Assembly (NCBI GenBank): GCA_963556195.1
Contig: OY744553.1
Span: 6,927,104 to 6,991,103 of the forward strand
DNA from: Sepiola atlantica
Taxonomy: Eukaryota; Mollusca; Cephalopoda; Sepiida; Sepiolidae
Direction: 5' to 3'
Length of the DNA stretch: 64,000 bases
Shown: in pieces, positions 30,245 through 39,439 of the stretch
Layout of the letters: every line of letters starts with the position of its first letter
Numbering within the stretch: position 1 is the stretch's first letter
Made by a program: the position numbers and the translations under genes
The notes under the pieces: generated by a model
What the model was told of the DNA's origin: nothing
Database searches by the model: none
What the model saw: the letters and a program-made list of their open reading frames with translations, nothing else

Positions 30245-30406
30245 ACTTCCTCAGGATGGTTTAAGAGAATATTCGTATTACACATTTTTATGTTTCGCCC
30301 AGAAGATAAACATAAATATTTTTTACATTCTATACATACAGACTATTTCCAAGTAATGTACTTGTGTTTATAACTTTTTTATTCTCTTAAACCATCCTGA
30401 GGAAGT
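30245..30406. repeat. Inverted repeat, 26-bp arms
   Basis: acttcctcaggatggtttaa (30245 on) is the reverse complement of ttaaaccatcctgaggaagt (ending 30406), with a spacer of about 110 bp. The right arm carries the 5' half of the hammerhead-like motif at 30393. Confidence 0.85.
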
Positions 30407-30435
30407 CTTTTCTTGATGAAGACGAAACGTTGATG
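30393..30435 (+). ncRNA. Hammerhead ribozyme-like motif, minimal stem III
   Basis: Stem I catc/gatg (30393-30396 with 30432-30435), core CTGAGGA (30397-30403), one unpaired A, stem II gtctt/aagac, GAAA (30424-30427), then a two-base-pair stem III without a loop and cleavage triplet GTT. Such short stem III forms are known from Penelope-like elements and retrozymes, where dimers are the active form. Confidence 0.58.
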
Positions 30436-30629
30436 ACTTTACTGATAATTTAGTTTCTCGTTCTTTCATTCTAATTACGTTAGGAATACTATTTCCATTT
30501 TTATCATATATATATATATAGTATAAATTCCTTTATTTATACAAACATAATTGGCTACATATGTGCAAAAATTAATTGAATAAATTGCCTTTTTGCGGAA
30601 TATACCTTGCATTAGGCAACTGAATTGAA

Positions 30630-30785
30630 AAAAGATCTGCCTTTTGCTTTTCTAATCCCTTTTCATCCTTCTACCTATCTATCTGCTCTATCCTGTATAT
30701 TGAGCTGTATACTTTTCACAGTAGGTTTTACCTTTCCTAAAAGGTCGCTTTTAGTTCACCACTTAATGTATATATATATATATGC
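30630..30785 (-). repeat. Inverted copy of the 38.09-38.25 kb repeat
   Basis: Shares ccttttgcttttctaat, tgtatattgagctgtatac and aggttttacctttcctaaaa with the reverse complement of 38094-38220, ending in (TA)n. Confidence 0.65.
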
Positions 30786-31215
30786 GGCGATAAGACAGCG
30801 GCTGGAGCTTTGTGGATAGTGAGAGACCTATTAGATCAGCAACTATTTTTTTAACCTTGTCTAAAAGGGAGAGACTAGTAGATGATGCACCAGCCCAGAT
30901 GGGACAACAATACTCCATGCATGGGCGGATGGTGGCTTTGTAGAGATACAGAATTATGTTAGATGGGAGAAGTTTTCTACTACGGTAAAGGGAGCCCACT
31001 TTTTTGCAGCAACCTTGGCAATGTCTTCTATGTATTTGTTCCAATTCATACTACCTGTGAATGTTAGGCCAAGGAGTTTGAATGTTCGACTCTCAGGTAG
31101 GGTGTTATTTGCCATAGCAATCGGTGGTTGTAAGAAGTTTCTTGTAGTTGTAGAAGGAAAGGAGTTTTGTCTTAGCAGCATCCAACAGCCATCACTGGTT
31201 CGACATTTGATGTAT
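30783..31215 (-). mobile_element. LINE family L-A fragment
   Basis: The minus strand encodes PIAMANNTLPESRTFKLLGL, MNWNKYIEDIAKVAAKK and ATIRPCMEYCCPIWAGASST in shifting frames. It is truncated by the (TA)n tract at 30783. Confidence 0.8.
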
Positions 31216-31379
31216 TTATGAAACGAGATTTGGAAATGTCGGATTGACCTAATGGATCTTGTTGTTAACGATGGAGTCGACTATCTCGTGTGCAATTTTC
31301 TATCGGGCTAAACTATGCACCAACACTTAAGAAAGTTATGAACCCAAAATAGCAACTTGCGTTCCATTAATAGTTTTTG

Positions 31380-31830
31380 ATAGGTATTTTGTTTTGGCAT
31401 TGAATAACGCAAAAGGGTGGATGGTGCACCAGCGCAGATGTGGCAATAATACTCCATGCATTGGCGGATAGTGGCTTTGTAGAGATATAGGATACTGTCC
31501 GGTGTAAGAAGTTTTCTAGCACGGTAGAGGGAGCCCAATTTTTTTTTGCAGCAGCCTTGGCAATGTCTTCTATGTATTTGTTCCAATTCATGTTACCTGT
31601 GAATGTTAGGCCGAGGAGTTTGAATGTTCGACTCTCAGGTAGGGTGTTATTTGCCATAGCAATCGGTGGTTTTAAGAAGTTTCTTGTAGTTGAAGAAAAG
31701 GAGCTTTGTCTTAGCAGCATTAAATGTTACCATCCATTTATGACCCCATTCCACTACAGACTGGAGGTCACTTTTGATGTGAGAAGTTTTCTAGCACGGT
31801 AAAGGGAGCCCACTTTCTTTGCAGCCGCCT
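31380..31830 (-). mobile_element. LINE family L-A fragments, second and third copies
   Basis: A second copy of the same region (FKLLGLTFTGNMNWNKYIED), with MEYYCHICAGAPST before a break near 31415. A third stub starts at 31778 (gatgtgagaagttttctagc). Confidence 0.75.
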
Positions 31831-31834
31831 TCAA

Positions 31835-32290
31835 ATGAATGTCTCATAAATAGTGTTAATTTATTTATATCTTGATTTTAATCTTCATAAGAGGACATAA
31901 AAGTGGTGCAAAACCGTTCTGTTTAAGGAATTTATTTTACTAGTGCAATACAATACAAATGCGATGTCTGTGTCTTTCTAACACAACAAAATAAACTTAT
32001 TCAAACTAGTCGCACACCAAAATAGATAATATTTTTCAATTGTGATGCAATCAGCTAATCTTATTGTTTCATTATTTTTTTTTGATAGGGAATAATGTCA
32101 AATATGTTACAAAAAAAAAAAAAAAAATCTGCGGGCAACAAGTATAACTTGAAATGTCACGAGAAACAAAGAAACGACAGCCGACAAAAATAACATTCAT
32201 TCACGCTGAGCTTCGACTAATTATTCATGATATAAATGTATGCGTACGCGCCACTGCACGTTTCGTCGTTCGACGATGAAATTATTATTC
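31835..32290. other. Stretch without recognised gene
   Basis: AT-rich. Around 31880-31910 it has cttcataagaggacataaaa and gtggtgcaaaac, words also present inverted near 30125-30150. Confidence 0.35.
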
Positions 32291-32296
32291 TGGACA

Positions 32297-32542
32297 GTTT
32301 TTATTTCATATATGCAAGTTTATGTACAATGTAAAACAATGGAGACAGATAAGAATTGACAGCACATGTAGTTACAGCTTTAATGTTAAAGCAAGAGTAC
32401 ATCGGAGCTCTGTACTGAGGCATACACAACATAATCACGTTGACACACCGGTTCTCGTTAGATCACAGAAATTAAGCAACGTTGAACCTGGTCAGTTCCA
32501 GATGGGTGACCATTTGGGAATACCAGGTGCTGCATGTAGAAC
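32297..32542 (+). pseudogene. 5S rRNA-like sequence with 120-bp leader, copy 1
   Basis: 32421-32540 follows 5S rRNA: acaccggttctcgttagatc, ttaagcaacgtt, cctggtcagttccagatggg, tgacc, gggaataccaggtgctgc. Internal control region elements are recognisable, but many substitutions (cattt for the usual cgcct) argue against a working gene. The 120-bp leader (agtttatgta ... gcagc) is repeated before copy 2. Confidence 0.8.
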
Positions 32543-32730
32543 ATCAACACCTCCCTGCAAGAACTGCAAAAGCCTAACGTCGTCATCTCCCCATACCGGG
32601 ATATACATGCAACTGGGGACCGCTTGTAAATTTGATATTCCCTAGAAACTTCCTCTTTTGGAAGAAGCCGGGTTCAACCCGCCCAGGGTGAATGCTTGAA
32701 TTGTGTCTATCTACTGCACATCTTCTCATA

Positions 32731-32749
32731 TATATATATATATATATAA
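32731..32749. repeat. Short (TA)n tract between the two 5S-like copies
   Basis: A TA run following the first 5S-like unit. Confidence 0.8.
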
Positions 32750-32805
32750 AATATAGAAAGAAAAAATTCACATACACATTGTAGTTGTCAGCACTATAAT
32801 TTTTA

Positions 32806-33011
32806 ACTTTTTATTTCATATATGCAAGTTTATGTAAAATGTAAAACAATGGCGACAGATAAGAATTAACAGCACATGTAGTTACAGCTTTAATGTTGAA
32901 GCAGGAGTACATCGGAGCTCTGTACTGAGTCATACACGGCATAATATCGTTGACACACCGGTTCTCGTTAGATCACCCCAAGTTAAGCAACGTTGATCCT
33001 GGTCAGTTCCA
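32806..33011 (+). pseudogene. 5S rRNA-like sequence, copy 2, truncated and fused to the 248-bp repeat
   Basis: The same leader as copy 1 starts near 32806, then the 5S part from about 32928 (acaccggttctcgttagatc, agttaagcaacgtt, cctggtcagttcc). It stops at 33011, where the 248-bp hammerhead-bearing repeat begins 5 bp later. Confidence 0.8.
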
Positions 33012-33015
33012 TAGA

Positions 33016-34312
33016 GTTCGAAGAGATACACGTGAAGAAGGCCGGAGGTTACAGCGGCCGAAACGTTGTGATGATAACATTCAAGATGAGAAATGTAGTC
33101 CGAAATATAACCCACAGACTATTCTTCAACTGAAGAGGGCCACTACACCCTAAGTCAGGGGAGTGCCGAGAGAGGAGTGTGTCAGATTGACAATTGACAA
33201 TTTTGCATGTGCTTATCAGGCATAGACTGAAGTTTATTTTTTTAATTCCGTCCAGATTCTCGAGTTCGAAGAGATACACCTGAAGAAGGCCGGAGGTTAC
33301 AGCGGCCGAAACGTTGTGATGATAACATTCAAGATGAGAAATGTAGTCCGAAATATAACCCCCAGACTATTCTTCAACTGAAGAGGCCCACTACACCCTA
33401 AGTCAGGGGAGTGCCGAGAGAGGAGTGTGTCAGATTGACAATTGACAATTTTGCATGTGCTTATCAGGCATAGACTGAAGTTTATTTTTTTAATTCCGTC
33501 CAGATTCTCGAGTTCGAAGAGATACACCTGAAGAAGGCCTGAGGTTACAGCGGCCGAAACGTTGTGATGATAACATTCAAGATGAGAAATGTAGTCCAAA
33601 ATATAACCCCCAGACTATTCTTCAACTGAAGAGGGCCACTACACCCTAAGTCAGGGGAGTGCCGAGAGAGGAGTGTGTCAGATTGACAATTGACAATTTT
33701 GCATGTGCTTATCAGGCATAGACTGAAGTTTATTTTTTTAATTCCGTCCAGATTCTCGAGTTCGAAGAGATACACGTGAAGAAGGCCGGAGGTTACACCG
33801 GCCGAAACGTTGTGATGATAACATTCAAGACGAGAAATGTAGTCCGAAAAATAACCCCCAGACTATTCTTCAACTGAAGAGGGCCACTACACCCTAAGTC
33901 AGGGGAGTGCCGAGAGGGGAGTGTGTCAGATTGACAATTGACAATTTTGCATGTGCTTATCAGGCATAGACTGAAGTTTATTTTTTTAATTCCGTCCAGA
34001 TTCTCGAGTTCGAAGAGATACACGTGAAGAAGGCCGGAGGTTACAGCGGCCGAAACGTTGTGATGATAACATTCAAGATGAGAAATGTAGTCCGAAATAT
34101 AACCCCCCAGACTATTCTTCAACTGAAGAGGGCCACTACACCCTAAGTCAGGGGAGTGCCGAGAGAGGAGTGTGTCAGATTGACAATTGACAATTTTGCA
34201 TGTGCTTATCAGGCATAGACTGAAGTTTATTTTTTTAATTCCGTCCAGATTCTCAGGTTCGAAGAGATACACGGGAAGAAGGCCGGAGGTTACAGCGGCC
34301 GAAACGTTGTGA
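33016..34312 (+). repeat. 248-bp tandem repeat with hammerhead-like motif, 5.2 copies
   Basis: Units start (gttcgaagagataca) at 33016, 33264, 33512, 33760, 34008 and 34257: a period of 248, the last interval 249. Each unit opens with a hammerhead-like fold: stem I cac/gtg, core CTGAAGA, stem II ggccg/cggcc, GAAA, cleavage triplet GTT. The core C is intact in the units at 33264 and 33512 but G in those at 33016, 33760 and 34008 (cacgtgaaga), while 34257 has gggaaga. Confidence 0.9.
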
Positions 34313-34585
34313 TTATTAGTATATAGGTAAAGGTTTAAGTATTCTTGTCAGAATATTCTTCTTTTGATTTTGATATTGCATTTAATAAACTTATTTGCTT
34401 TTATTTCAGAGTGATGAGTTCTGAAAAGGGACATTGGGTGGAGGAACTCTTCCCCCCTGCATTCCAATATTCAGCTGAAAAAAATTTCAGTCTAAAGAAA
34501 TGAGAGGTGAAACAATCAGCAGAAGCGGGTGATGTTAACGGCAGAAAATATTCGCAATATCTACCAACGACAGAAATATTCCCAA

Positions 34586-34680
34586 GTTCGAAGAGATACA
34601 CCTGAAGAAGGCCGGAGGTTACAGCGGCCGAAACGTTGTGATGATAACATTCAAGATGAGAAATGTAGTCCGAATAACCA
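34586..34680 (+). repeat. Detached partial copy of the 248-bp repeat, with intact hammerhead-like core
   Basis: ttcgaagagatacacctgaa begins at 34587; the motif spans 34599-34640 with all core bases. It is followed by a (CA)n tract. Confidence 0.8.

Positions 34681-34683
<3 letters not shown>

Positions 34684-34745
<62 letters not shown>
34684..34745. repeat. (CA)n microsatellite
   Basis: About 30 CA units directly after the repeat copy. Confidence 0.95.
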
Positions 34746-34747
<2 letters not shown>

Positions 34748-34849
34748 TCAAATTAGATTATATAGAAAACGCAAGGATCAATCATTAACTTGCAAAATAC
34801 TAGTAGCTTAATATTCAGTGGAATTTAGAACTTGATTTGAAAAAGGATT

Positions 34850-35110
34850 TAAATCGTCAAAAAACTATACATTACATAGTTCAGAAACGTACCATGGTTT
34901 CATTGAAATGGGTAGACCTTTATTGTTTAGAAAAGGTCCTTACTATCTATTTTAAATCTTCGGCGACTCACGAAATTAAGACAGTTCGAAAAATGGGATC
35001 CGACGATCAGTTTTCATTGTCTGGTAAGAACCTTTTCTAAACAGTAACGGTCTACCCATATCAATGAAACCATGGTACGTACGTCTATGAAATATGTAAT
35101 GTATAGTTTT
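34850..35110. repeat. Imperfect inverted repeat
   Basis: aaaaactatacattacatag (34860) and gtaccatggtttcattgaaa are mirrored by tcaatgaaaccatggtac (35061-35078) and atgtaatgtatagtttttaa. An inner pair, agaaaaggtccttac/gtaagaaccttttct, lies at 34929 and 35024. Confidence 0.8.
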
Positions 35111-35151
35111 TAAATTATTTGCATTTTAGCTCACACATTATTACAATCGAG

Positions 35152-35156
<5 letters not shown>

Positions 35157-35211
<55 letters not shown>
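35157..35211. repeat. (TA)n microsatellite
   Basis: A TA tract of about 54 bp. Confidence 0.95.
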
Positions 35212-35215
<4 letters not shown>

Positions 35216-35310
35216 AGGGTTAAACTTTCAAAGTAAAAGCTTGATGAGTGTTCATTTTTAATAAATATAATATAAACAATAAGTAAAAAATAAGTAAACA
35301 ATAAGATGCT

Positions 35311-35315
<5 letters not shown>

Positions 35316-35356
<41 letters not shown>
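35316..35356. repeat. (TA)n microsatellite
   Basis: A TA tract of about 40 bp next to the inverted repeat at 35.47 kb. Confidence 0.95.
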
Positions 35357-35357
<1 letters not shown>

Positions 35358-35475
35358 ACAATATGATGCTAAATCCCAATGACCATTTCTTTAGTAATTT
35401 TTTAAAAAATCCATATAACTTTACAGTCTGTTTTGTACACACATGAACAACCAAAATATAAATATATATTTTGGA

Positions 35476-35652
35476 TTTTTCATACATGCAACTCTTCAGA
35501 AGTCCAAAGAGCGTGTCCAGAAACATTAGATTAGAAAAGCTCACATTCCTCATTGGAATTGTTTTTTATGTATCTTATTTCAATATGAGTGTTTTTGTCT
35601 TTGTTTTCTGGACACGATCTTTGGACTTCTGAGGAGTTGCATGTATGAAAAA
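35476..35652. repeat. Inverted repeat, ~49-bp arms
   Basis: catacatgcaactcttcaga, agtccaaaga and gtgtccagaaac are mirrored by gttttctggacac, ctttggacttctgaggagtt and gcatgtatg. The loop is about 78 bp. It is flanked by TA tracts (35316-35356 and 35678-35690). Confidence 0.85.
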
Positions 35653-36201
35653 TACAAGATATAATATAATATAATATATATATATATATAATCTTGGATT
35701 TTGTGTTTTACTTTTATTTCTATTTTGGCTGTCTGGTCTCGCGACTGAAGAGGGGGCGGTGGGGTTTGACTTTGTGTCAATATACGCATGACAGACGTGG
35801 GTCGGACGGCTTCATAGACACATCATAATATTTTTATTTTTGTTTTGTTCCAACTGTGGATGCATATTGGCTGACCTCTTTATATTTTTATACTCCCCTT
35901 CTTTTTTGATGATTTTAACTTAAGTGTGTTGCTTGCCCCCCCCCCCTTTTTATCCCCCCCCCCCTCTCTCTCTTTGCCTATAATATTTCTTTCTTTTTTT
36001 TTGGCTGGTGAATATTTCTTTTTCTATCATTTCAAATATATAACTGTCCCGCTAGCATTCTGAGGAGACTAGGAAGTCGAAATAAATTATAAATGCTGAC
36101 AGTTGCAATGTGTTTGTGAATTTTTTCTTTCTATATTCTATATATATATATATATATATTTACATTTATAATATTTATGAATAAATATTAAATTATTAGT
36201 A

Positions 36202-36247
36202 CCTACAGACGCTAACGTTTCAAGCTTATTGCTCTCATCAGTGCAGG
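36202..36247 (-). ncRNA. Canonical type-I hammerhead ribozyme motif
   Basis: Minus strand, 46 nt: stem I cctgca/tgtagg (6 bp with one G-U), core CTGATGA, stem II gagc/gctt around aataa, GAAA, stem III acg/cgt around ttag, and cleavage triplet GTC immediately before the stem I 3' strand. Every invariant hammerhead residue is present, and all three helices flank the core at the required positions. It lies 40 bp from a (TA)n tract (36141-36159), as do the other modules here. Self-cleavage is inferred, not shown. Confidence 0.78.
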
Positions 36248-36254
36248 AAAGTAA

Positions 36255-36345
36255 CAATTTCAGACGGTTAGGAGGCGCGAACCCAGTTCACAGAGTCAGC
36301 CTAGAATCTGCAAGCAGTCGCCATATCCACTCGGCCAACGGGAAC
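36255..36345 (-). repeat. tRNA-like sequence with long variable arm
   Basis: The minus strand carries gttggccgagtgg (A box) and gggttcgcgcctcc (B box), spaced as in Leu/Ser tRNAs. The outer ends do not form an acceptor stem, so it is a tRNA-derived repeat or pseudogene. Confidence 0.5.
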
Positions 36346-36539
36346 TGTCAGATAAATTAAGATGTATATGTACCTAGAAGCGAGCACAGATAGAAGACTA
36401 GTCGAGAGTGTTCGACGAATTTATTCGGAACTCTGCATTAGAGCTTTTTGACAGTCTATTTTTAACATCCCCGAGAGTGCTCAACTTTAATTTCTTAATT
36501 GGTTTTTCCTTTTTTTTATCATTTTAATTCAGTTTATCT

Positions 36540-36955
36540 AAAGAGATCAAGGGGTCCCCTCTTGAGACTAAGACTTGATTTCCCTATGAGTAAAACTTAT
36601 ATCCGAGGGCTCTCTTAAGGATAGATGTTGTTCCTTTTAGGGCTGCTATCTGTACTTCCTTACAGTTTGATCTTCCGAGGATTGTGTCTAAGTTACTTTA
36701 TTAGATTTTTTTTCACTAGACCCGTTGCCCCCACTACAACTGGTATGATATTTATTTCGTCGAGGGACCATGTTATTTTTAAATCATTTTTGAGGTCTTC
36801 GTATTTGGTTATTTTTTCCCCCGTTCGGCTCTATTGAGGCCATAGTCGTTTGGGACGGTTACGTCAATGATGAGAGCGGTCCTTTCTGGTTTGTTCCAGA
36901 TGACAATGTCTGGTTTGACGGCCTTGTCTTTTATGTATCTGCCCGTCTGTTGTTA
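36540..36955 (-). mobile_element. Non-LTR element fragment, RLE-type C-terminal region
   Basis: Minus-strand coding is visible as GRYIKDKAVKPDIVIWNKPE, RTALIIDVTVPNDYGLNRAE and then a frame change. The KPD...IID pattern is typical of the endonuclease-proximal C terminus of R2/Dong-type elements. A more decayed relative is at 11600-11990. Confidence 0.6.
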
Positions 36956-36956
36956 A

Positions 36957-37496
36957 CCTAAATTGGGATCTGCGCAGCGAGATGTCGGTTTACATTAATT
37001 TTAGATTTCTGCATGTCAGTACTGTCGGGGAAACAGGGGGCAGGGAGGGAGTTCCAGAGGCCAGCAGCACGAGGAAAGAAGCTATTTGAGTAGAAAGCTC
37101 TCCGGCAGCTGGGGACCTCCACAGTAAACGGATGAGATTTAGTTGATTGTCGAGTTGGTCTACTGAATTTACGTTGAGGGGGCGCCAGAGTAGCCAATTC
37201 ATCGGAGCATAATCCACTGAAGTATTTGTAAAACAAGCACAAGGATGCTACATTGCGGCGATGGGACAGGGGCTGGAGCTTGGTTGACAGTGAGGGGCCT
37301 ATTAGGTTGGCGACTCTATTTTTACTTTGTCTAAGAGGGAGAGACAAGTGGATGATGCACCAGCCCAGATGTGGCAACAATACTCCATGCATGGGCAGAT
37401 GGTGGCTTTGTAGAGATACAGGATAATGTCAGGTGTGAGGAGTTTACTAGCACGGTAGAGGGAGCTAACTTTCTTTGCGGCAGCCTTGGCAAAGTA
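36957..37496 (-). mobile_element. LINE family L-A, RT C-terminal region
   Basis: LIGPSLSTKLQPLSHRRNVA, SLCLFYKYFSGLCSDELATL, FFPRAAGLWNSLPAPCFPD and NVNRHLAAQ on the minus strand. One frameshift lies near the MEYCC region. The copy stops abruptly at ccttggcaaag (37485-37495). Confidence 0.82.
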
Positions 37497-37610
37497 AATT
37501 TATGTTACATAAGCAGTATATGAAAAAGTGTGTACGTCTATTGTGTAAAGTTGAATTAACCTGAATTAGGGCGTTTTGACTTCACCGTTAGTGTGAGAAA
37601 TTGGCACAAC

Positions 37611-37616
<6 letters not shown>

Positions 37617-37648
<32 letters not shown>
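37617..37648. repeat. (TA)n microsatellite
   Basis: A TA tract bounding the fold-back at 37.76 kb. Confidence 0.9.
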
Positions 37649-37650
<2 letters not shown>

Positions 37651-37764
37651 TATTAAAGACAATATATGTACTACCATATATCATCAGATCCTTTTACTTT
37701 GGAGTCTCCTTTGAAGATTCAGCTCAATGTTCGTCAGTTATTGATAACAGAGCAAAATATAGGA

Positions 37765-38039
37765 CAGTTTTTATCATATTCCAATAACCATGGTTTGTTT
37801 TATTACTTTTATTTTTTCACATTTCCAAAAATTTAAAATTTCTGTGAGATATATTTAACGGTCCATTTCATTTGTCTTGTGCCAAACAACATTAGTATGT
37901 CAATATCGTCTCTGCAACACTACAAATGAAACGGACCGTTAAATACATCTCACAGAAATTTTAAATTTTTGGAAATGTGAAAAAATAAAAATAAAAGTAA
38001 TAAAACAAACCATGGTTATTGGAATATAATAAAAACTGT

Positions 38040-38042
<3 letters not shown>
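37765..38042. repeat. Long fold-back, ~115-bp arms
   Basis: ggacagtttttatcatattc ... aacggtccatttcatttg (37765-37881) is mirrored by caaatgaaacggaccgtta ... gaatataataaaaactgtcc (37922-38042), with a spacer of about 40 bp. One arm also exists alone at 24265-24430. It is followed directly by a (TA)n tract (38043-38082). Confidence 0.9.
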
Positions 38043-38085
<43 letters not shown>

Positions 38086-38170
38086 GGTGTACTAAAAGCG
38101 AACTTTTAGGAAAAGTAAAACCTATTGTGAAGAGTATACAGCTCAATATCCAGGATAGAGCAGGTAGAAT

Positions 38171-38275
38171 GAAGAAGAATGGAAAGGAATTAGAGAAGCA
38201 AAAGCCAAATCATAATTCAATTGAATTGAATTATGATTTGGCTTTTGCTTCTCTAATTCCTTTCCATTCTTCTTC
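38171..38275. repeat. Perfect 105-bp palindrome
   Basis: Arms of 52 bases, gaagaagaatggaaaggaat to tcataattcaatt, mirrored without spacer about 38223. I found no mismatch. It is followed by a (TA)n tract (38277-38299). Confidence 0.92.
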
Positions 38276-38304
38276 ATATATATATATATATATATATATG
38301 ACAC

Positions 38305-39115
38305 AGTGGCAAATATATTTCAAGAAGCTAACATTCCTGACTCACTTTGCTAAGGAATACATAAGTGCCAGGGTCAGATGTATAATTATTAATTAGCACT
38401 CTAAATTAGCTAACAAGATTGACAAGCACCTGCTACTTGTAAAAAACACTCACACAAAAATAATAATAATAAAAAAAACAAGAATTTGGGTCACTTGCTC
38501 AACAAATCAATTTAAAAAAAACAACAAAAAGAAAGATTTTAAATACAAAATATTTCAGTCAAATAAGTGAATAAATTCGATTTAAAACTAACAAAAGTAC
38601 ATGCAATGCCGACTGGACTCTCTGCCAAGTCCAAAGAGCAATGAACACTCTGAAACGATGACTGCGCAATGAATAGTTGATATGGAAGCAAGGGTTGCAC
38701 ACTAACTAAACGCACTTCTGACCTGACATTGGCTGTATCTTGTAGGACACCATCCACTCCCATATTCCATCCCGATCTGCTTTATTTTTTTTATACCCCT
38801 ACTTAGTTCCCACTCCTATTTAGAGACCGACCTGCTTGTTTCGGATTACCCGGAAAACAGTGGGTGATATATCACTTAGTATTGCCGTCCGAACCCTCTA
38901 TTAACTTATATTTTTTTCTTTTCTTGCAGAATAATTGTAAATATTGTCCCCACCCCACACAATGAATTTTTTGTAAATAAAATCTTTTCAAAACTAATTG
39001 GGGAACATCTAAATAGGATTAACCCAGAGTGAATATGGTATTTTGGTGTAGTGTCTAGTGTGGAGTGAGCACAAAAGTATAGGACAAATTGTATGACATT
39101 CAACTCTCCCCCCCC
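38305..39115. other. Stretch without recognised gene
   Basis: AT-rich unique-looking sequence with a poly-C run at 39109-39119. Short frames lack motifs. Confidence 0.4.
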
Positions 39116-39251
39116 CCCCTCTTCCTTAAAACGATTCGGGTTTCATGCCAAAGGCAAAGGATGGACTTTATCGTTTTTGTATAAAAAAGTTTTTTTTTTC
39201 AATTGTTATTATTTTTAAATCGCATAGAGAACACTATATCCCCTCGATAGG

Positions 39252-39430
39252 AGCAAAGTGTAGTATCTGTTCTGATACTATACTTCATCTTTTCTGTCCT
39301 CAGTCAGTGAAGGCAAAAATCCTTCTAGACTGAGGAAATTTAAATTTTTGTCCCAATCCAGAGTCCTTCTTTTTAGGGAGCTGGATGCCTCCCCACATAA
39401 AAACCGACCCCTGTCTAGGCTTTCCACTAG
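39252..39430 (+). mobile_element. U2-headed SINE, body type B
   Basis: gcaaagtgtagtatctgttc (U2) is followed by tgatactatacttcatcttt, cttctagactgagg, tgtcccaatccagagtcctt and ctccccacat, as in 6192-6400. The first U2 bases are lost here. Confidence 0.65.
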
Positions 39431-39439
39431 ATTTACCAG

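Noticed and set aside
32421..32540. Functional 5S rRNA gene
   Set aside because: Several substitutions in conserved stems and a second truncated copy nearby favour a pseudogene or SINE head.
36255..36345. Functional tRNA-Leu/Ser gene
   Set aside because: A and B boxes are good, but the outer ends do not pair as an acceptor stem.
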